From Paenibacillus cellulosilyticus (GTDB lineage Bacteria; Bacillota; Bacilli; Paenibacillales; Paenibacillaceae), in assembly GCF_003182255.1 (NCBI RefSeq), contig NZ_QGTQ01000005.1, forward strand, positions 226,454 to 290,453: a stretch of DNA of 64,000 nt, given 5' to 3'. Made by a program: the position numbers and the translations under genes. The notes under the pieces are model-generated. The model had not been told where the DNA came from, ran no database searches, and saw only the letters and a program-made list of their open reading frames with translations. The stretch's first letter is position 1. Each line of letters starts with the position of its first letter. Below, piece after piece: positions 9,792 to 19,073 of this stretch.

Positions 9792-10769
9792 TTACAGCAA
9801 TTCGCGGCGAAGTTCTTCGCCCGATTTTGGCGACAGGTAAGCGAATGGAATGTCGAATACCGTTTTCGCGCCTTTTTGACCATCGCGGCTGAGGCGGATT
9901 GCAGCACGTGCGTAAGCAACGAGCACGCTTGCAGTAAATTCAGGATTGCTCTCGAGCTTCAGACCGAACTCGATGATTTGTTTCGTGTTCTCGCCCGTGA
10001 TGCCGCTGCGGATAACGAAGCCGCCGTGCGGCATGCCTTGGTGTTTCTCTTTGAGCTCTTCTTCGGAGATGAACGTTACCGTCGTGTCGTAGTCGGAGAA
10101 GTAGTTCGGCATCGAAACGATCGTTTGACGGATCACTTCTTGGTCGGCGCCTTCTTCAGCAACGACGAAGCACTCGCGGAGGTGTTTCTCGCGCGTCGTG
10201 AACTCAGGCGTTTCACCGGAACGAATGCGGTCGATTACGGATTCAACTGGAACCGTGTATTGCACGCCGCCTTTCACGCCTGGTACACGGCGGATTGCGT
10301 CGGAGTGGCCTTGGCTTACGCCTTTGCCCCAGAACGTGTAGTCTTTGCCTTCTGGAAGAATCGATTCAGCAAGCAGGCGGTTCAGCGAGAACAGGCCTGG
10401 ATCCCAGCCAGTGGAAATAACAGAGAGGTTGCCGCCTTGCGTTGCCGCAGCGTTAACCGTGTTGAAGAACTCGGGGATTTTCGCGTGTGTATCGAAGCTG
10501 TCAACCGTATTGAACATGCTTGCGATAACCGGCGTTTGCTCTGGCAGGTCCGTTGCGGAACCGCCGCACAGAATCATAACGTCGATTTTGCCTTTGTACT
10601 GCTCAGCTGCCGAGATGTGCTCGAACTTAGCGCTGTGCGAAGCGAAATCCTCTGGTTGTCTGCGTGTGAAGATTGCAACAAGCTCCATGTCTGGGTTTTG
10701 TGCAATTGCTTTTTCGACACCTTTACCGAGGTTACCGTAACCAACGATGCCGATTTGAATCTTACTCAT
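9792..10769 (-). CDS. ddh: meso-Diaminopimelate D-dehydrogenase
   Basis: 325 residues from ATG 10769, preceded by GGGAGG; the frame extends 20 codons upstream without a ribosome site. The N-terminus has the NADPH loop GYGNLGKG (about residues 9-16), and the length matches the family (about 326). The enzyme reductively aminates tetrahydrodipicolinate to meso-diaminopimelate in one step, feeding peptidoglycan and lysine synthesis. TTTACT-18-TATACT lies upstream on the minus strand (about 10810-10840) and may be its promoter. The 380 bp between it and the next gene contain nothing else that I can identify. Confidence 0.9.
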   Translation of the reverse strand: MSKIQIGIVGYGNLGKGVEKAIAQNPDMELVAIFTRRQPEDFASHSAKFEHISAAEQYKGKIDVMILCGGSATDLPEQTPVIASMFNTVDSFDTHAKIPEFFNTVNAAATQGGNLSVISTGWDPGLFSLNRLLAESILPEGKDYTFWGKGVSQGHSDAIRRVPGVKGGVQYTVPVESVIDRIRSGETPEFTTREKHLRECFVVAEEGADQEVIRQTIVSMPNYFSDYDTTVTFISEEELKEKHQGMPHGGFVIRSGITGENTKQIIEFGLKLESNPEFTASVLVAYARAAIRLSRDGQKGAKTVFDIPFAYLSPKSGEELRRELL

Positions 10770-11152
10770 TTGGTTTTTCCTCCCTGAATTCGAATAAAAC
10801 GCATAGGTTCTAGTATATAGAGATGTCAAGAAAAAAGTAAACCGACAAAGTTGTCAAGGACACGTTTTGTAGAAAAAATTAATTTACTAAGCGCTCTCGG
10901 TAGTATGTGTTGTTCATAGTGTACATATGCAAAAAATAGTATGGCAGAAACGCTTTCCGAAATAGCCGAAATCCACGTAGATACTTGAATTATATAAGAA
11001 ACTATACGAGATAGTATAGGTTGCATTTCTATCATTTTATAAAATGGAAAAGAGCTTGGATTTTAAGCTTTTTTAAATATTCGGATGCTACAATGAAAGG
11101 GGATACATACCAGTTCTGATAGTAATTAATGCCCATTAGGGGGTTGATCGCG

Positions 11153-12403
11153 TTGGTGAAGCTGCTGGATCGGCTTCGTAAAGGTTACGGTCGGAAGCTT
11201 GTTATGCTGCATGCATGGAACGGATGGATTGTCGTCGCGTTGGCAGTAACCGGACTTATTCTACTCGGAGGATTCTGGCGTGAGATTCTAGGCGAAGGGC
11301 GAGTATGGATCAAAGAGATTCACATCGTCGTTGGCATTGGCTCACTGGTGCCGGTTCTTTATTACCTGCTGCTCGCCGGGAAGCACTGGAAGCAGCTGCG
11401 TGACAAGCCGTGGCAGCGGTTCAATGTGCTGTTCGTGCTTGCACTATTAGTCGGTTGGCTCGCCTCTGGCGTACTGCTGTGGCAGTTCCGAGCGGTCGGG
11501 CCGCGTTGGTCGAATCCCGCGCTAACCGTGCATGATTTGCTCACATGGATTGGACTGCCGTATATCATCTATCACTCGATTACACGAACACAATGGTTGA
11601 AGGAACCGAACCGTCGGACCGTATCGTCAGGGCGAAGACCCGCGCAGGAGGAGTTGCATCCGGCGTCGATGCCTCAGCCGTTCTATACGCGCCGTTCGTT
11701 CATTCGAGGTTCGATTGCGGCTGGACTGGCTGTGTTAATAGGACCCTCTTTTTTAAAATGGATCGGCAAATCGCTCGGCGGCTCGATTGGCGGCAACTCC
11801 ATGGAACAGCTGCTGGAGAGCGATTCGAACGATCTCGTGCCTGCGCCGCTGCCGCTTGCGGCATCGAGTCCGCCAATAGGCGGCGGCTCATCCGGACATT
11901 TCCGCGTCTACACGGTGACGCCGATTCCGAGCTTTGACAATAACAACTGGTCGTTTACGGTTGACGGACTGGTAGAGAAGAAGCTGCAGTTCACATGGGA
12001 GCAGTTCGTGAAGCTGAAGCGCAAGGTTCAAGTGAGCGACTTTCACTGTGTGACCGGCTGGTCGGTCTATCACAATACGTGGGAAGGCATTCCGCTGCGT
12101 ACGCTTTTGGCCGAGGCGGGAGTTAAGTCAGAGGCTCAGTATATTAAATTTTACTCCGGTGACGGGGTTTATACCGACGCTTTGTCGCTCGAACAAGTGA
12201 AGGTGCAAATGTCCGATGTCATGGTAGCGGTTATGCATGATGGCAAGCCCATTCCAAGCGATCTTGGCGGTCCGGTTCGACTGATCGTACCTCAAATGTA
12301 TGCTTATAAATCGGTGAAATGGCTAGTCCGAATCGAGCTGATTGCTGATAGCCACGTGGGTTATTGGGAACAACGTGGTTATAGCAACGATGCTTGGGTG
12401 TAG
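11153..12403 (+). CDS. Membrane-anchored molybdopterin-dependent oxidoreductase (sulfite oxidase fold)
   Basis: About 416 residues. The start is probably TTG 11153 (or GTG 11156) after TTAGGGGG; ATG 11129 lacks a ribosome site. Residues 1-150 hold four membrane helices with histidines like a cytochrome b561-type domain. A twin-arginine-like RRSFIRG segment and one more hydrophobic stretch follow near residue 185. The rest is a molybdopterin domain with the cofactor cysteine in DFHCVTGW and GGPVRLIVP, as in YedY/MsrP and sulfite oxidases. This is an unusual fusion of a membrane redox domain and the catalytic domain; the natural substrate is unknown. Confidence 0.8.
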   Translation: MVKLLDRLRKGYGRKLVMLHAWNGWIVVALAVTGLILLGGFWREILGEGRVWIKEIHIVVGIGSLVPVLYYLLLAGKHWKQLRDKPWQRFNVLFVLALLVGWLASGVLLWQFRAVGPRWSNPALTVHDLLTWIGLPYIIYHSITRTQWLKEPNRRTVSSGRRPAQEELHPASMPQPFYTRRSFIRGSIAAGLAVLIGPSFLKWIGKSLGGSIGGNSMEQLLESDSNDLVPAPLPLAASSPPIGGGSSGHFRVYTVTPIPSFDNNNWSFTVDGLVEKKLQFTWEQFVKLKRKVQVSDFHCVTGWSVYHNTWEGIPLRTLLAEAGVKSEAQYIKFYSGDGVYTDALSLEQVKVQMSDVMVAVMHDGKPIPSDLGGPVRLIVPQMYAYKSVKWLVRIELIADSHVGYWEQRGYSNDAWV

Positions 12404-12501
12404 GGATAGACGGACAACTTTCTCCAAAAACGCGGTTGTATAATTATTCATATTGTTGTATAAATAATTAACCGATTGCGATTTGGGGAGGTTTGTTTGG
12501 A

Positions 12502-13725
12502 ATGCCGAATAGGAGTGTTGGAGCGCCATCGTCAGAAACAATGGAGTTGCTTGAAGCTGCTGAGAATGCTGTATTATTCACGGCTGTACGCCCTGCCGTC
12601 ATTATGGAGAAAGGCGAGGGCATGTATTTGTGGGATACGGAGGGACGTTCGTATCTCGATTTCATTGGGGGCTGGGCGGTGAATGCGCTGGGCCACTCCC
12701 CGCACGTTATTCAGGTTGCGCTAGCTGCACAATCAGCGCAGCTGGTGAATGCGAGCCCTGGCTTTTACAATAAGCCGATGGCCCAATTCGCGAAGCAGCT
12801 CACAGAGCTGACCGTATTCGACCGTGTATTCTTCGGCAGCAGCGGGGCGGAAGCGAATGAGAGCGCGATTAAGCTGGCACGCAAATATGGTGCTGTGCAT
12901 CGCGGCGGCGCTTATGAGATCATTACGACGCTTGGCGGCTTCCATGGCCGGACGCTGGCGATGATGTCGGCGACAGGCAAGCCGTATTGGGAGCCGCTGT
13001 TTGCGCCGAAGGTACCTGGCTTCCGGCATGTACCGTTTAATGATCTGGATGCCATGCGCGAAGCGGTAAGCGAGCAGACATGTGCGATTATGATTGAGCC
13101 GGTGCAAGGCGAAGGTGGCGTACATCTGGCGGACCCGGCTTATGTTACAGGGCTGCGGGAGCTGTGTGACGAGCACGGGATTTTGCTTATTTTCGACGAG
13201 ATTCAGACCGGTCTGGGGCGCACGGGCAAACTGTTCGCTTACGAGCATTATGGCGTTGAACCGGATATTATGACGTTGGGCAAAGGGATAGGCGGCGGCT
13301 TCCCGCTGTCGGCGATGCTGACGAAAGAGCGGTATAACCTGTTCGAGCCAGGTGAGCAAGGTGGGACGTACACAGGACAGCCGCTGGCGATGGCCGTGGG
13401 GCAGGCCGTTGTTCGTGCGATCGTAGAGCAGCAGTTGTCGGAGAATGCGAAGGAGTTAGGAGAATACCTTCAGGCTGGACTAAAGAGTATTGCGAAGCGC
13501 TATCAGCTAGCGAACATTCGGGGGTTGGGACTGCTCATTGCATTCGATCTCTCGCAGCCAGCAGCTCCTAGACTTGCGGCTGCCGCAATGGAGAATGGAC
13601 TCATTATTAATGCGTCCAGCGCATCCGTCATTCGTCTGATACCACCGCTGATCGTGTCGCATGCTGATGTCGATGAGATGCTGAAGAGACTTTGCCTCAC
13701 ACTCGATGCCGTACAGCATGTATAA
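12502..13725 (+). CDS. argD: Acetylornithine aminotransferase-like class III PLP enzyme
   Basis: 407 residues from ATG 12502, 10 nt after GGGGAGG. Class III aminotransferase features are all present: GSSGAEANE near residue 115, FHGRTLA, the acidic DEIQTGLGRTG and the Schiff-base lysine in TLGKGIGGGFP (about residue 255). ArgD converts N-acetylglutamate semialdehyde to acetylornithine and can also act on succinyl-DAP precursors. No other arginine gene is adjacent, so a related ornithine-type role is possible and the symbol is tentative. Confidence 0.8.
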   Translation: MPNRSVGAPSSETMELLEAAENAVLFTAVRPAVIMEKGEGMYLWDTEGRSYLDFIGGWAVNALGHSPHVIQVALAAQSAQLVNASPGFYNKPMAQFAKQLTELTVFDRVFFGSSGAEANESAIKLARKYGAVHRGGAYEIITTLGGFHGRTLAMMSATGKPYWEPLFAPKVPGFRHVPFNDLDAMREAVSEQTCAIMIEPVQGEGGVHLADPAYVTGLRELCDEHGILLIFDEIQTGLGRTGKLFAYEHYGVEPDIMTLGKGIGGGFPLSAMLTKERYNLFEPGEQGGTYTGQPLAMAVGQAVVRAIVEQQLSENAKELGEYLQAGLKSIAKRYQLANIRGLGLLIAFDLSQPAAPRLAAAAMENGLIINASSASVIRLIPPLIVSHADVDEMLKRLCLTLDAVQHV

Positions 13726-13744
13726 GTGCGCGTTCGGGTAGATT

Positions 13745-14155
13745 GTGATGCTTCGTGATCAAAAGCGGACTTGTTGAACGACCTCTTATAATACGTGTTC
13801 AAAAAGTTCGGTTTTCAGCACCGAGAAGGTTGGATCAAGCGGGGAATGAGGATCGGAGCGTAAGTGTTGTGCTACGCGAGAACCGGAAGTCACAGCTTCA
13901 TCCAAGATTCGATGCCGAATACACTTCTTGTGATGCTTCGTGATCAAAAGCGGACTTGTTGAACGACCTCTTAAAATACGTGTTCAAAAAGTTCGGTTTT
14001 CAGCACCGAGAAGGTTGGATCAAGCGGGGAATGAGGATCGGAGCGTAGTGAAGTGCTACGTGAGAACCGGAAGTCACAGCTTCATCCAAGATTCGATGCC
14101 GAATACACTTCTTGTGATGCTTCGTGATCAAAAGCGGACTTGTTGAACGACCTCT
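13745..14155 (+). repeat. Tandem 184/185-bp repeat, 2.2 copies
   Basis: Copies begin at 13745 and 13930 with a 42-bp partial third at 14114. Copies 1 and 2 differ at a handful of positions, mainly near the GCGTA...GTGCTACG segment. Each contains a CGGT/ACCG stem around its middle and short ORFs of identical start that I do not regard as genes. It fills the 500-bp gap between the aminotransferase and the thioesterase. The wording resembles a dispersed Paenibacillus intergenic repeat from memory, not confirmed. Confidence 0.85.
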
Positions 14156-14225
14156 AAAATGGCAATCTATTGTTAGACGTGCTAAAGTACGGGTATAACG
14201 ATCGATTGTGAAGGGGCGTAAACGT

Positions 14226-14738
14226 ATGGGTAAGCGGTTTTCACGAGAATCAAGATGCTTCAAGACAGCTCGGGTGTTCCCGACGGATGTCAACAACCAC
14301 AACACACTGTTCGGCGGCAAGCTGATGTCGTACATTGACGATATTGCATCGATTGCAGCGACGAAGCACTGCCGTCGGCCCGTCGTAACCGCTTCGACTG
14401 ACTCGGTAGACTTCTTGTCCCCGATTCGCCCATCCGATGCGGTTTCATTGGAGGCATTCGTCACTTGGACGGGCCGCTCTTCGATGGAAGTATTCGTGAA
14501 GGTCGTCAAGGAGGAGCTGCTGACCGGTGAGCGGACGATTGCGGCAACCTCGTTCCTGACGTTCGTCGCGCTGGATGAGAACCGTAAGCCGATCGAGGTC
14601 CCGGACGTTGTGCCGGAAACCGAGGAAGAGCTGAAGCTGCATGAGACAGCGCCGCAGCGGGCCGAAATGCGCCGTCTTCGTCGGCAAGAAAGCAAGCGCT
14701 TCGCAGATTATCTCACGGTAACCCATCCTTGGGACTAG
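14226..14738 (+). CDS. Acyl-CoA thioesterase, hotdog fold
   Basis: 170 residues from ATG 14226, which follows AAGGGG by 8 nt (a GTG at 14208 overlaps that site). The sequence resembles the YkhA/BFIT group: VFPTDVNNHNTLFGGKLMSYID gives the active-site aspartate and the GG helix start at about residues 20-40. A charged C-terminal tail of about 40 residues follows the single hotdog domain. It hydrolyses acyl-CoA thioesters in the cytoplasm; chain-length preference cannot be told. Confidence 0.85.
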   Translation: MGKRFSRESRCFKTARVFPTDVNNHNTLFGGKLMSYIDDIASIAATKHCRRPVVTASTDSVDFLSPIRPSDAVSLEAFVTWTGRSSMEVFVKVVKEELLTGERTIAATSFLTFVALDENRKPIEVPDVVPETEEELKLHETAPQRAEMRRLRRQESKRFADYLTVTHPWD

Positions 14739-14829
14739 AAAATAAGCATGAACTTTCGGATCGACATTTTCTTCGTCTTCACGCCTGTCCGCAGATACGC
14801 TATGATGAGAAGGTATCGGAATAAGCGTT

Positions 14830-14932
14830 TACGAAGCAATCAATTTGCTTACAAGTAGCGGTATCGAAGAGGCAAGCAAATTGATTTAGCGTATGCTTAC
14901 GAAGCAATCAATTTGCTTACGCAAATTGATTT
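14830..14932 (+). repeat. Short direct and inverted repeats before Dabb gene
   Basis: A 23-bp unit occurs twice (14830-14852 and 14898-14920). Inverted pieces reading GCAAATTGATTT lie at 14875-14887 and 14921-14932. The second copy can therefore form a hairpin immediately upstream of the AGGAGG of the next gene. Confidence 0.7.
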
Positions 14933-14948
14933 CAGGAGGCGAAGAACG

Positions 14949-15263
14949 ATGGCAGATCAGCAATCTCGCATTATCCATTCGGTAATATTCACGCTTAAGC
15001 ATCCGCGCGAATCCGCGGAAGCCGAGCAGTTCCTGGCGGACGGCCGCCGCATTCTGAGCAGTATCCCGTCGGTCGAGCAATTCGTGGTGAACCTGCAGGT
15101 GAGCCCGAAGAATGACTATCAATACGGCTTCTCGATGGCGTTCGCCGATCAAGAAGCATATGAAGCTTACAATAACCATCCTCAACACACAGCTTTCGTC
15201 GCGGAGCGATGGGAGACCGAGGTCGTGCGTTTCTTGGAAATCGACTATGTACAGTGGGGTTAG
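14949..15263 (+). CDS. Dabb (stress-responsive A/B barrel) domain protein
   Basis: 104 residues from ATG 14949, 10 nt after AGGAGG. The IIHSVIFTLKHP start and the HPQHTAFVAERW segment near residue 80 fit the dimeric alpha-beta barrel Dabb family, small proteins linked to stress or aromatic ring chemistry. The catalytic role is unknown. Its ribosome site lies next to the short inverted repeats, which could affect translation. A terminator follows. Confidence 0.8.
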   Translation: MADQQSRIIHSVIFTLKHPRESAEAEQFLADGRRILSSIPSVEQFVVNLQVSPKNDYQYGFSMAFADQEAYEAYNNHPQHTAFVAERWETEVVRFLEIDYVQWG

Positions 15264-15292
15264 ACAACGTACATAATTGCATTCGCAACATG

Positions 15293-15346
15293 AAGGAGCT
15301 GCCCTGCAAGCACATCGGATGATGGCATGAAGAGCAGCTCCTTTTG
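15293..15346 (+). terminator. Intrinsic terminator after Dabb gene
   Basis: A 10-bp stem AAGGAGCTGC/GCAGCTCCTT with about 31 nt between, then TTTT. Usable in both directions, for the convergent anti-sigma gene as well. Confidence 0.7.
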
Positions 15347-15357
15347 CATAAAATCAA

Positions 15358-16545
15358 CTATTGGACAGGTACCTGCATCGTCAGCCCTTCAAGCGGAGTT
15401 TCCTTCCATTCGGGCTCGCCGTTGACGGTTGCCATCGTTCGGATCATGGGTATAACGGTAATGGTGGAGCCGCTTGGGACAGGCGGTGTATACAGCCACG
15501 CATCCTCAATATAAGCAGAATCAGGAGTAGGTGGGCGCTCGGTGTGATGTGAGGTGCTCCACTCGCCTGTCCCCTCAAGCTCCTTGCCTTTCTCATCTTG
15601 AATGCGGAAATGAACATATTCGCCTTGTTCAAACATAGCCTGCTTCCTCATGAAAGGAATTTGCAGCTTCAAATGCCATTCTGCTGCCGTATCCGACATC
15701 CGCAGCCGTACCACCTCAAACGAATGGTTCTCATGCTCGGCACGTAAAGGGTTGTCCCACTTCACCGTATGGGTGTGGTCTACGCCGGTGATGGGCAGTT
15801 CGAAGCTCCAATCCCCTTGTATGACCGTATAAGGTCTGCCGTCCGAGTGTTGAACACCAAATTTGGGAACGTTGATCGCTAATGTAAACGTCTCGGGGAG
15901 CTTCTTCTGCAAAAAATATTTGACGACCCCAGCTTCGTAGCCGTCGTATAAACCGCCATGATCAAATTTATACGTGTAGCCGAGCACCGACTTCGCAGAT
16001 GGTGTAAGCTGAAAGTCGGGTATCACATAATCTCCTGTAGGAATCTCACCTTGTTCCTTGCGGAACGTGTAGGTGAAGGATACCTGCAAACCATCGTAGA
16101 ACGCCTCATGAATCCGAAGAATGTATCCGTTATTCTTAACCTCCGTTAGAATAGGCAGCTCACCTGATTGCTGCAGCTGCAAGTTCTGCTTCACACCTTC
16201 ATCGCCAATCCAGCCGAAAATCGAAGATAGATACGGCTTCATCGAATCAACCGTTTGCGGATTGGATGCAATCCATATGCTCGTAGATAGCAGAAGGAAG
16301 GTGATCGCAAGAGCGAGTCGTCTTGTCCGGCGGAGGGAAAACACTGCTTTTCTCCGACTCGGAACCTCAACAATGTTCTGGTTTTGTTTATCGTCAACCT
16401 GTCCCGTGCCATGCTTGATCGCAGAATCGCCGACCAGAGATGCGAGCGTCTCATCGATCCTTCTTCTCACCGCATCAGGAATCGGCAGGTCCTGCTCGTC
16501 CGTCGTTCCTCTTAGATCGTTGCGAATCTTATCTTCGAAGCTCAT
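15358..16545 (-). CDS. Membrane-anchored DUF4179-type protein, probable anti-sigma factor
   Basis: 395 residues. A cytoplasmic N-terminal segment of about 70 residues is followed by one membrane helix (about 75-92) and a large extracytoplasmic part. This is the layout of ECF anti-sigma factors of the DUF4179 group in Bacillales. Its start codon overlaps the sigma gene stop by 4 nt (ATGA), giving translational coupling. It should hold the sigma factor inactive until a wall or envelope signal arrives. The recognition of the domain is by layout and resemblance. Confidence 0.7.
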   Translation of the reverse strand: MSFEDKIRNDLRGTTDEQDLPIPDAVRRRIDETLASLVGDSAIKHGTGQVDDKQNQNIVEVPSRRKAVFSLRRTRRLALAITFLLLSTSIWIASNPQTVDSMKPYLSSIFGWIGDEGVKQNLQLQQSGELPILTEVKNNGYILRIHEAFYDGLQVSFTYTFRKEQGEIPTGDYVIPDFQLTPSAKSVLGYTYKFDHGGLYDGYEAGVVKYFLQKKLPETFTLAINVPKFGVQHSDGRPYTVIQGDWSFELPITGVDHTHTVKWDNPLRAEHENHSFEVVRLRMSDTAAEWHLKLQIPFMRKQAMFEQGEYVHFRIQDEKGKELEGTGEWSTSHHTERPPTPDSAYIEDAWLYTPPVPSGSTITVIPMIRTMATVNGEPEWKETPLEGLTMQVPVQ

Positions 16546-17078
16546 AGCATTCCCTCCTCTTGCACAGGACCCTTCAGCAGCATCGCCAGCTTTTCCCTTG
16601 CACGATACAGCCTTGACTTGATCGTTCCGTCCGACAGCTGCAGCAGCTCACCGATCTCCTTCAACGGCATATCCTCAAGGTAATGCAGCATAATGACTTC
16701 CCGTTGTTCCGGGCCTAGCAGCCCGATCGCGTGATAAAGATCAAGCTTGTCTTCGCTAGGTTGATCAGGCGAAGAGGCGATGATCGTGTCGTGCTCGTAC
16801 AACGGAATTACCTGATTTTTTCGTTTCAGCATGCCATTACAATGGTTGATCAGAATGCGGACGAGCCAAGTTTGCGCATAACGAGGTTCCTGCAGTTGAT
16901 GAATTTGGCGAAAAGCAGCGATGATCGTCTCTTGGATCGCATCTGCCGCATCCTCATCCGAACGCAGCATGCCGAAGGCAACACGGTACAGCGTTTTTTC
17001 AAACATGCGAATCATACGGACGAAGTCGTCCTTTGACCCGTGCCTTGCGCGAACGACAATATCGATAAGTTCGTTCAA
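16542..17078 (-). CDS. ECF sigma-70 family RNA polymerase sigma factor
   Basis: 178 residues. Region 2 (about 25-90) includes DAIQETIIAAFRQ, and region 4 (about 115-165) has an EIGELLQLSDGTIKSRL helix-turn-helix. The start is TTG 17078, 8 nt after AAAGGAG. It is the first gene of a two-gene operon with the anti-sigma factor. Typical members respond to envelope stress and autoregulate, but no target promoter can be named here. Confidence 0.9.
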   Translation of the reverse strand: MNELIDIVVRARHGSKDDFVRMIRMFEKTLYRVAFGMLRSDEDAADAIQETIIAAFRQIHQLQEPRYAQTWLVRILINHCNGMLKRKNQVIPLYEHDTIIASSPDQPSEDKLDLYHAIGLLGPEQREVIMLHYLEDMPLKEIGELLQLSDGTIKSRLYRAREKLAMLLKGPVQEEGML

Positions 17079-17164
17079 TGTGGGGACTCCTTTCGGCCAA
17101 GCTTATACCTATTAGAGATCGAATGTGCTCGTAAGGTTCCCTTCCTTGTAAAAAAATAGCGGAT

Positions 17165-17202
17165 ATACGCAAACAATCCGCCTCTCAGGAGAGAGACGGA
17201 TG
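17165..17202 (-). terminator. Terminator after sensor-domain membrane protein gene
   Basis: Imperfect ATCCG...CGGAT stem containing CTCTC/GAGAG (17176-17201), then TTGTTTG on the minus strand and TTTTTTT further on. Confidence 0.55.
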
Positions 17203-17213
17203 TAAACTGCTTA

Positions 17214-18161
17214 TTATTGCGGCGGGTACATCTTCGAGTGAAGCTGCTGACGCAGCGCGTCGAGCTCAGCCTTCAGATCGTCGTTATTGTTCGAGGAGTA
17301 GCGCGTTGTTGCCGATGCTGGCGCTGGTGCATCTGGATCGAATGGCTCGAACGGAAGCGAATCGAGTGAGTAATCCGCCTCGGACTTCGCCGTGTCGCTG
17401 TACGGGGGTTGTGCAGATGCTGCTGCAGCCTGATACAGTGCGTCTGCGGGCACTTCCTGCTGTACAGCAGGGACGATCGGTGCTTTAGCAGCTGCTGGCC
17501 GCTGTGGATTCGCCTCCAGCAGCATAGCCGTGCGGTTCGCTTGCACATGTGTCAGTCGAGACAATACGCTCCAGCCGATCAAGAGGAACAGCAGTCCGAC
17601 ACCCGATCCGACATATGACCGTTCTAGCGGCGATAGCATTGGGAATATGGTATTGAAAACGACATCATCTTGATAAATTTCAATGTCATATTGCTTCAGC
17701 ACGAGGTAGACGACCGGCGATAGCAGCGCAGCCGTACCCACAAGCGGGAATGTCACGGCAGCTGCGAATTGCAGAACGGATGCTGGCAGCTTAACGAGCC
17801 AATACGTCAGCGGGAAGTACGGAGCCGTCGACGTGAACAGATCCTTATACGAGAACGGGCCAAATGCATGCTGATAAGGCAGAGCGGCTGCGTACTTCTC
17901 TGGCAGGAGCATCCGAATGCGGCGGGCGTCCGCCATCATAAGCGCGTGCGAGAGATGGACGCTCATTTTCAGAATCGGAAGACCAATTAAGAGCGGCGTT
18001 AGTCCGAAACCGAGTGCGGTCAGCGTGACCGATAAGACGAAGCTAATGATGGAGAGCGGCAGCGTTATGAATAACATATATAGCGTCTGGCTGGCATATC
18101 GTCCGATCGGGCCTGCCGGCGGCAGCGGGATCGATGGGTTGTGCTCAGTTTGTTGTTTCAT
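17214..18161 (-). CDS. Sensor domain-containing multi-pass membrane protein
   Basis: 315 residues. Hydrophobic stretches around 27-75 and 130-205 give about four to six membrane helices, fitting the putative sensor domain family (PF13796). The C-terminal third is polar, rich in Ala, Pro, Gln and acidic residues, and ends with a short coiled coil (AELDALRQQLHSK). Similar domains are found in histidine kinases and alone next to regulators. No histidine kinase part exists here, so any signalling role is open. Confidence 0.65.
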   Translation of the reverse strand: MKQQTEHNPSIPLPPAGPIGRYASQTLYMLFITLPLSIISFVLSVTLTALGFGLTPLLIGLPILKMSVHLSHALMMADARRIRMLLPEKYAAALPYQHAFGPFSYKDLFTSTAPYFPLTYWLVKLPASVLQFAAAVTFPLVGTAALLSPVVYLVLKQYDIEIYQDDVVFNTIFPMLSPLERSYVGSGVGLLFLLIGWSVLSRLTHVQANRTAMLLEANPQRPAAAKAPIVPAVQQEVPADALYQAAAASAQPPYSDTAKSEADYSLDSLPFEPFDPDAPAPASATTRYSSNNNDDLKAELDALRQQLHSKMYPPQ

Positions 18162-18553
18162 CGTACTCAGACTCCTTCAATGGAAATAACAGTTGAGTTC
18201 AGTATAGAAGAATAACAGTGGTTCGCACACGGTCCCTCGACGGGATGATATCCCCAACTATAGTCGAGGTTGGATTCATACGATGGAAGGAGGGGAGTTG
18301 GTTTGTGAGATTGGTCACCGCGAACTATAAGGTACCATGATAGGATATAATTGGCAATAACGATCGTGTGAATTAGAATGAATAGGGAGCAGTGGCGTTT
18401 CATCGGCAGCGGTCATTTGGTGTGAATGTTCAATTTAATGAAATTAATCTCATGAAACACTTATTACCTATTGAGATGTTATAATTAAAATAATTGAACT
18501 TTTCAGAGTACTTCGTCAATACCAACCCTAATTCGAGGCAGGAGGTTTTGCTG

Positions 18554-18874
18554 ATGCGTGGAGGAAACGAAAATTCAAATGTAGGTTTTACAAAGGTTCC
18601 CATTCAAATTCCGAACGATTCACGCTACATTGATCCCGTTGTTGATTACATCCGCAGAATCATTAAGCCCGATCAGCTCGTAACAACCGATTCGCATTGG
18701 GATTACTATCTGGGCGAAAGTGTCGAGTTTACGAAAGACGGTGTAGATATGGCTTATGAGTGGAATGAGTCATGGGGCCATGAACTGACGACGAAGGCCA
18801 AGACAGAACAAGCTGCGAAGGCGCTGCGAGAGACAGCGGCTAGTATTACGGATCATATTAAGCGGGTTCAATAA
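18554..18874 (+). CDS. Conserved-looking hypothetical protein
   Basis: 106 residues from ATG 18554, after GGCAGGAGG. It is hydrophilic with Trp, Tyr and acidic residues, no signal peptide and no membrane helix. I do not recognise a family. A strong ribosome site and a terminator bracket it, so it is probably a real monocistronic gene. The 390 bp before it contain no gene. Confidence 0.65.
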   Translation: MRGGNENSNVGFTKVPIQIPNDSRYIDPVVDYIRRIIKPDQLVTTDSHWDYYLGESVEFTKDGVDMAYEWNESWGHELTTKAKTEQAAKALRETAASITDHIKRVQ

Positions 18875-18924
18875 GCTAGAGCGATTGAGGCATGATACAG
18901 TTGAATACAATCGTCCCATAAGAA

Positions 18925-18960
18925 GGTCCCGCTCATTGTGAACGGGATCTTTTGTATTTT
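18925..18960 (+). terminator. Terminator after hypothetical gene
   Basis: Stem GGTCCCGCTC paired with GAACGGGATC (one mismatch), then a T-rich run. Confidence 0.75.
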
Positions 18961-19073
18961 ACGCTAGTTCTTTTCATTTATAATGATTGGTTCTTTTGGA
19001 TCGGAATGGCTATCATTGGCCGGGCATATGTTCATTCGGGGGTCAAATTTCGGGACTGAAAGGTGGATGATTA

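Noticed and set aside
13755..14146. Small ORFs inside the tandem repeat
   Set aside because: They start and end with the repeat unit, lack ribosome sites and vary only with the repeat.
13745..14155. Repeat array considered as CRISPR
   Set aside because: Units are 184 bp long and contiguous, with no spacers and no cas genes.
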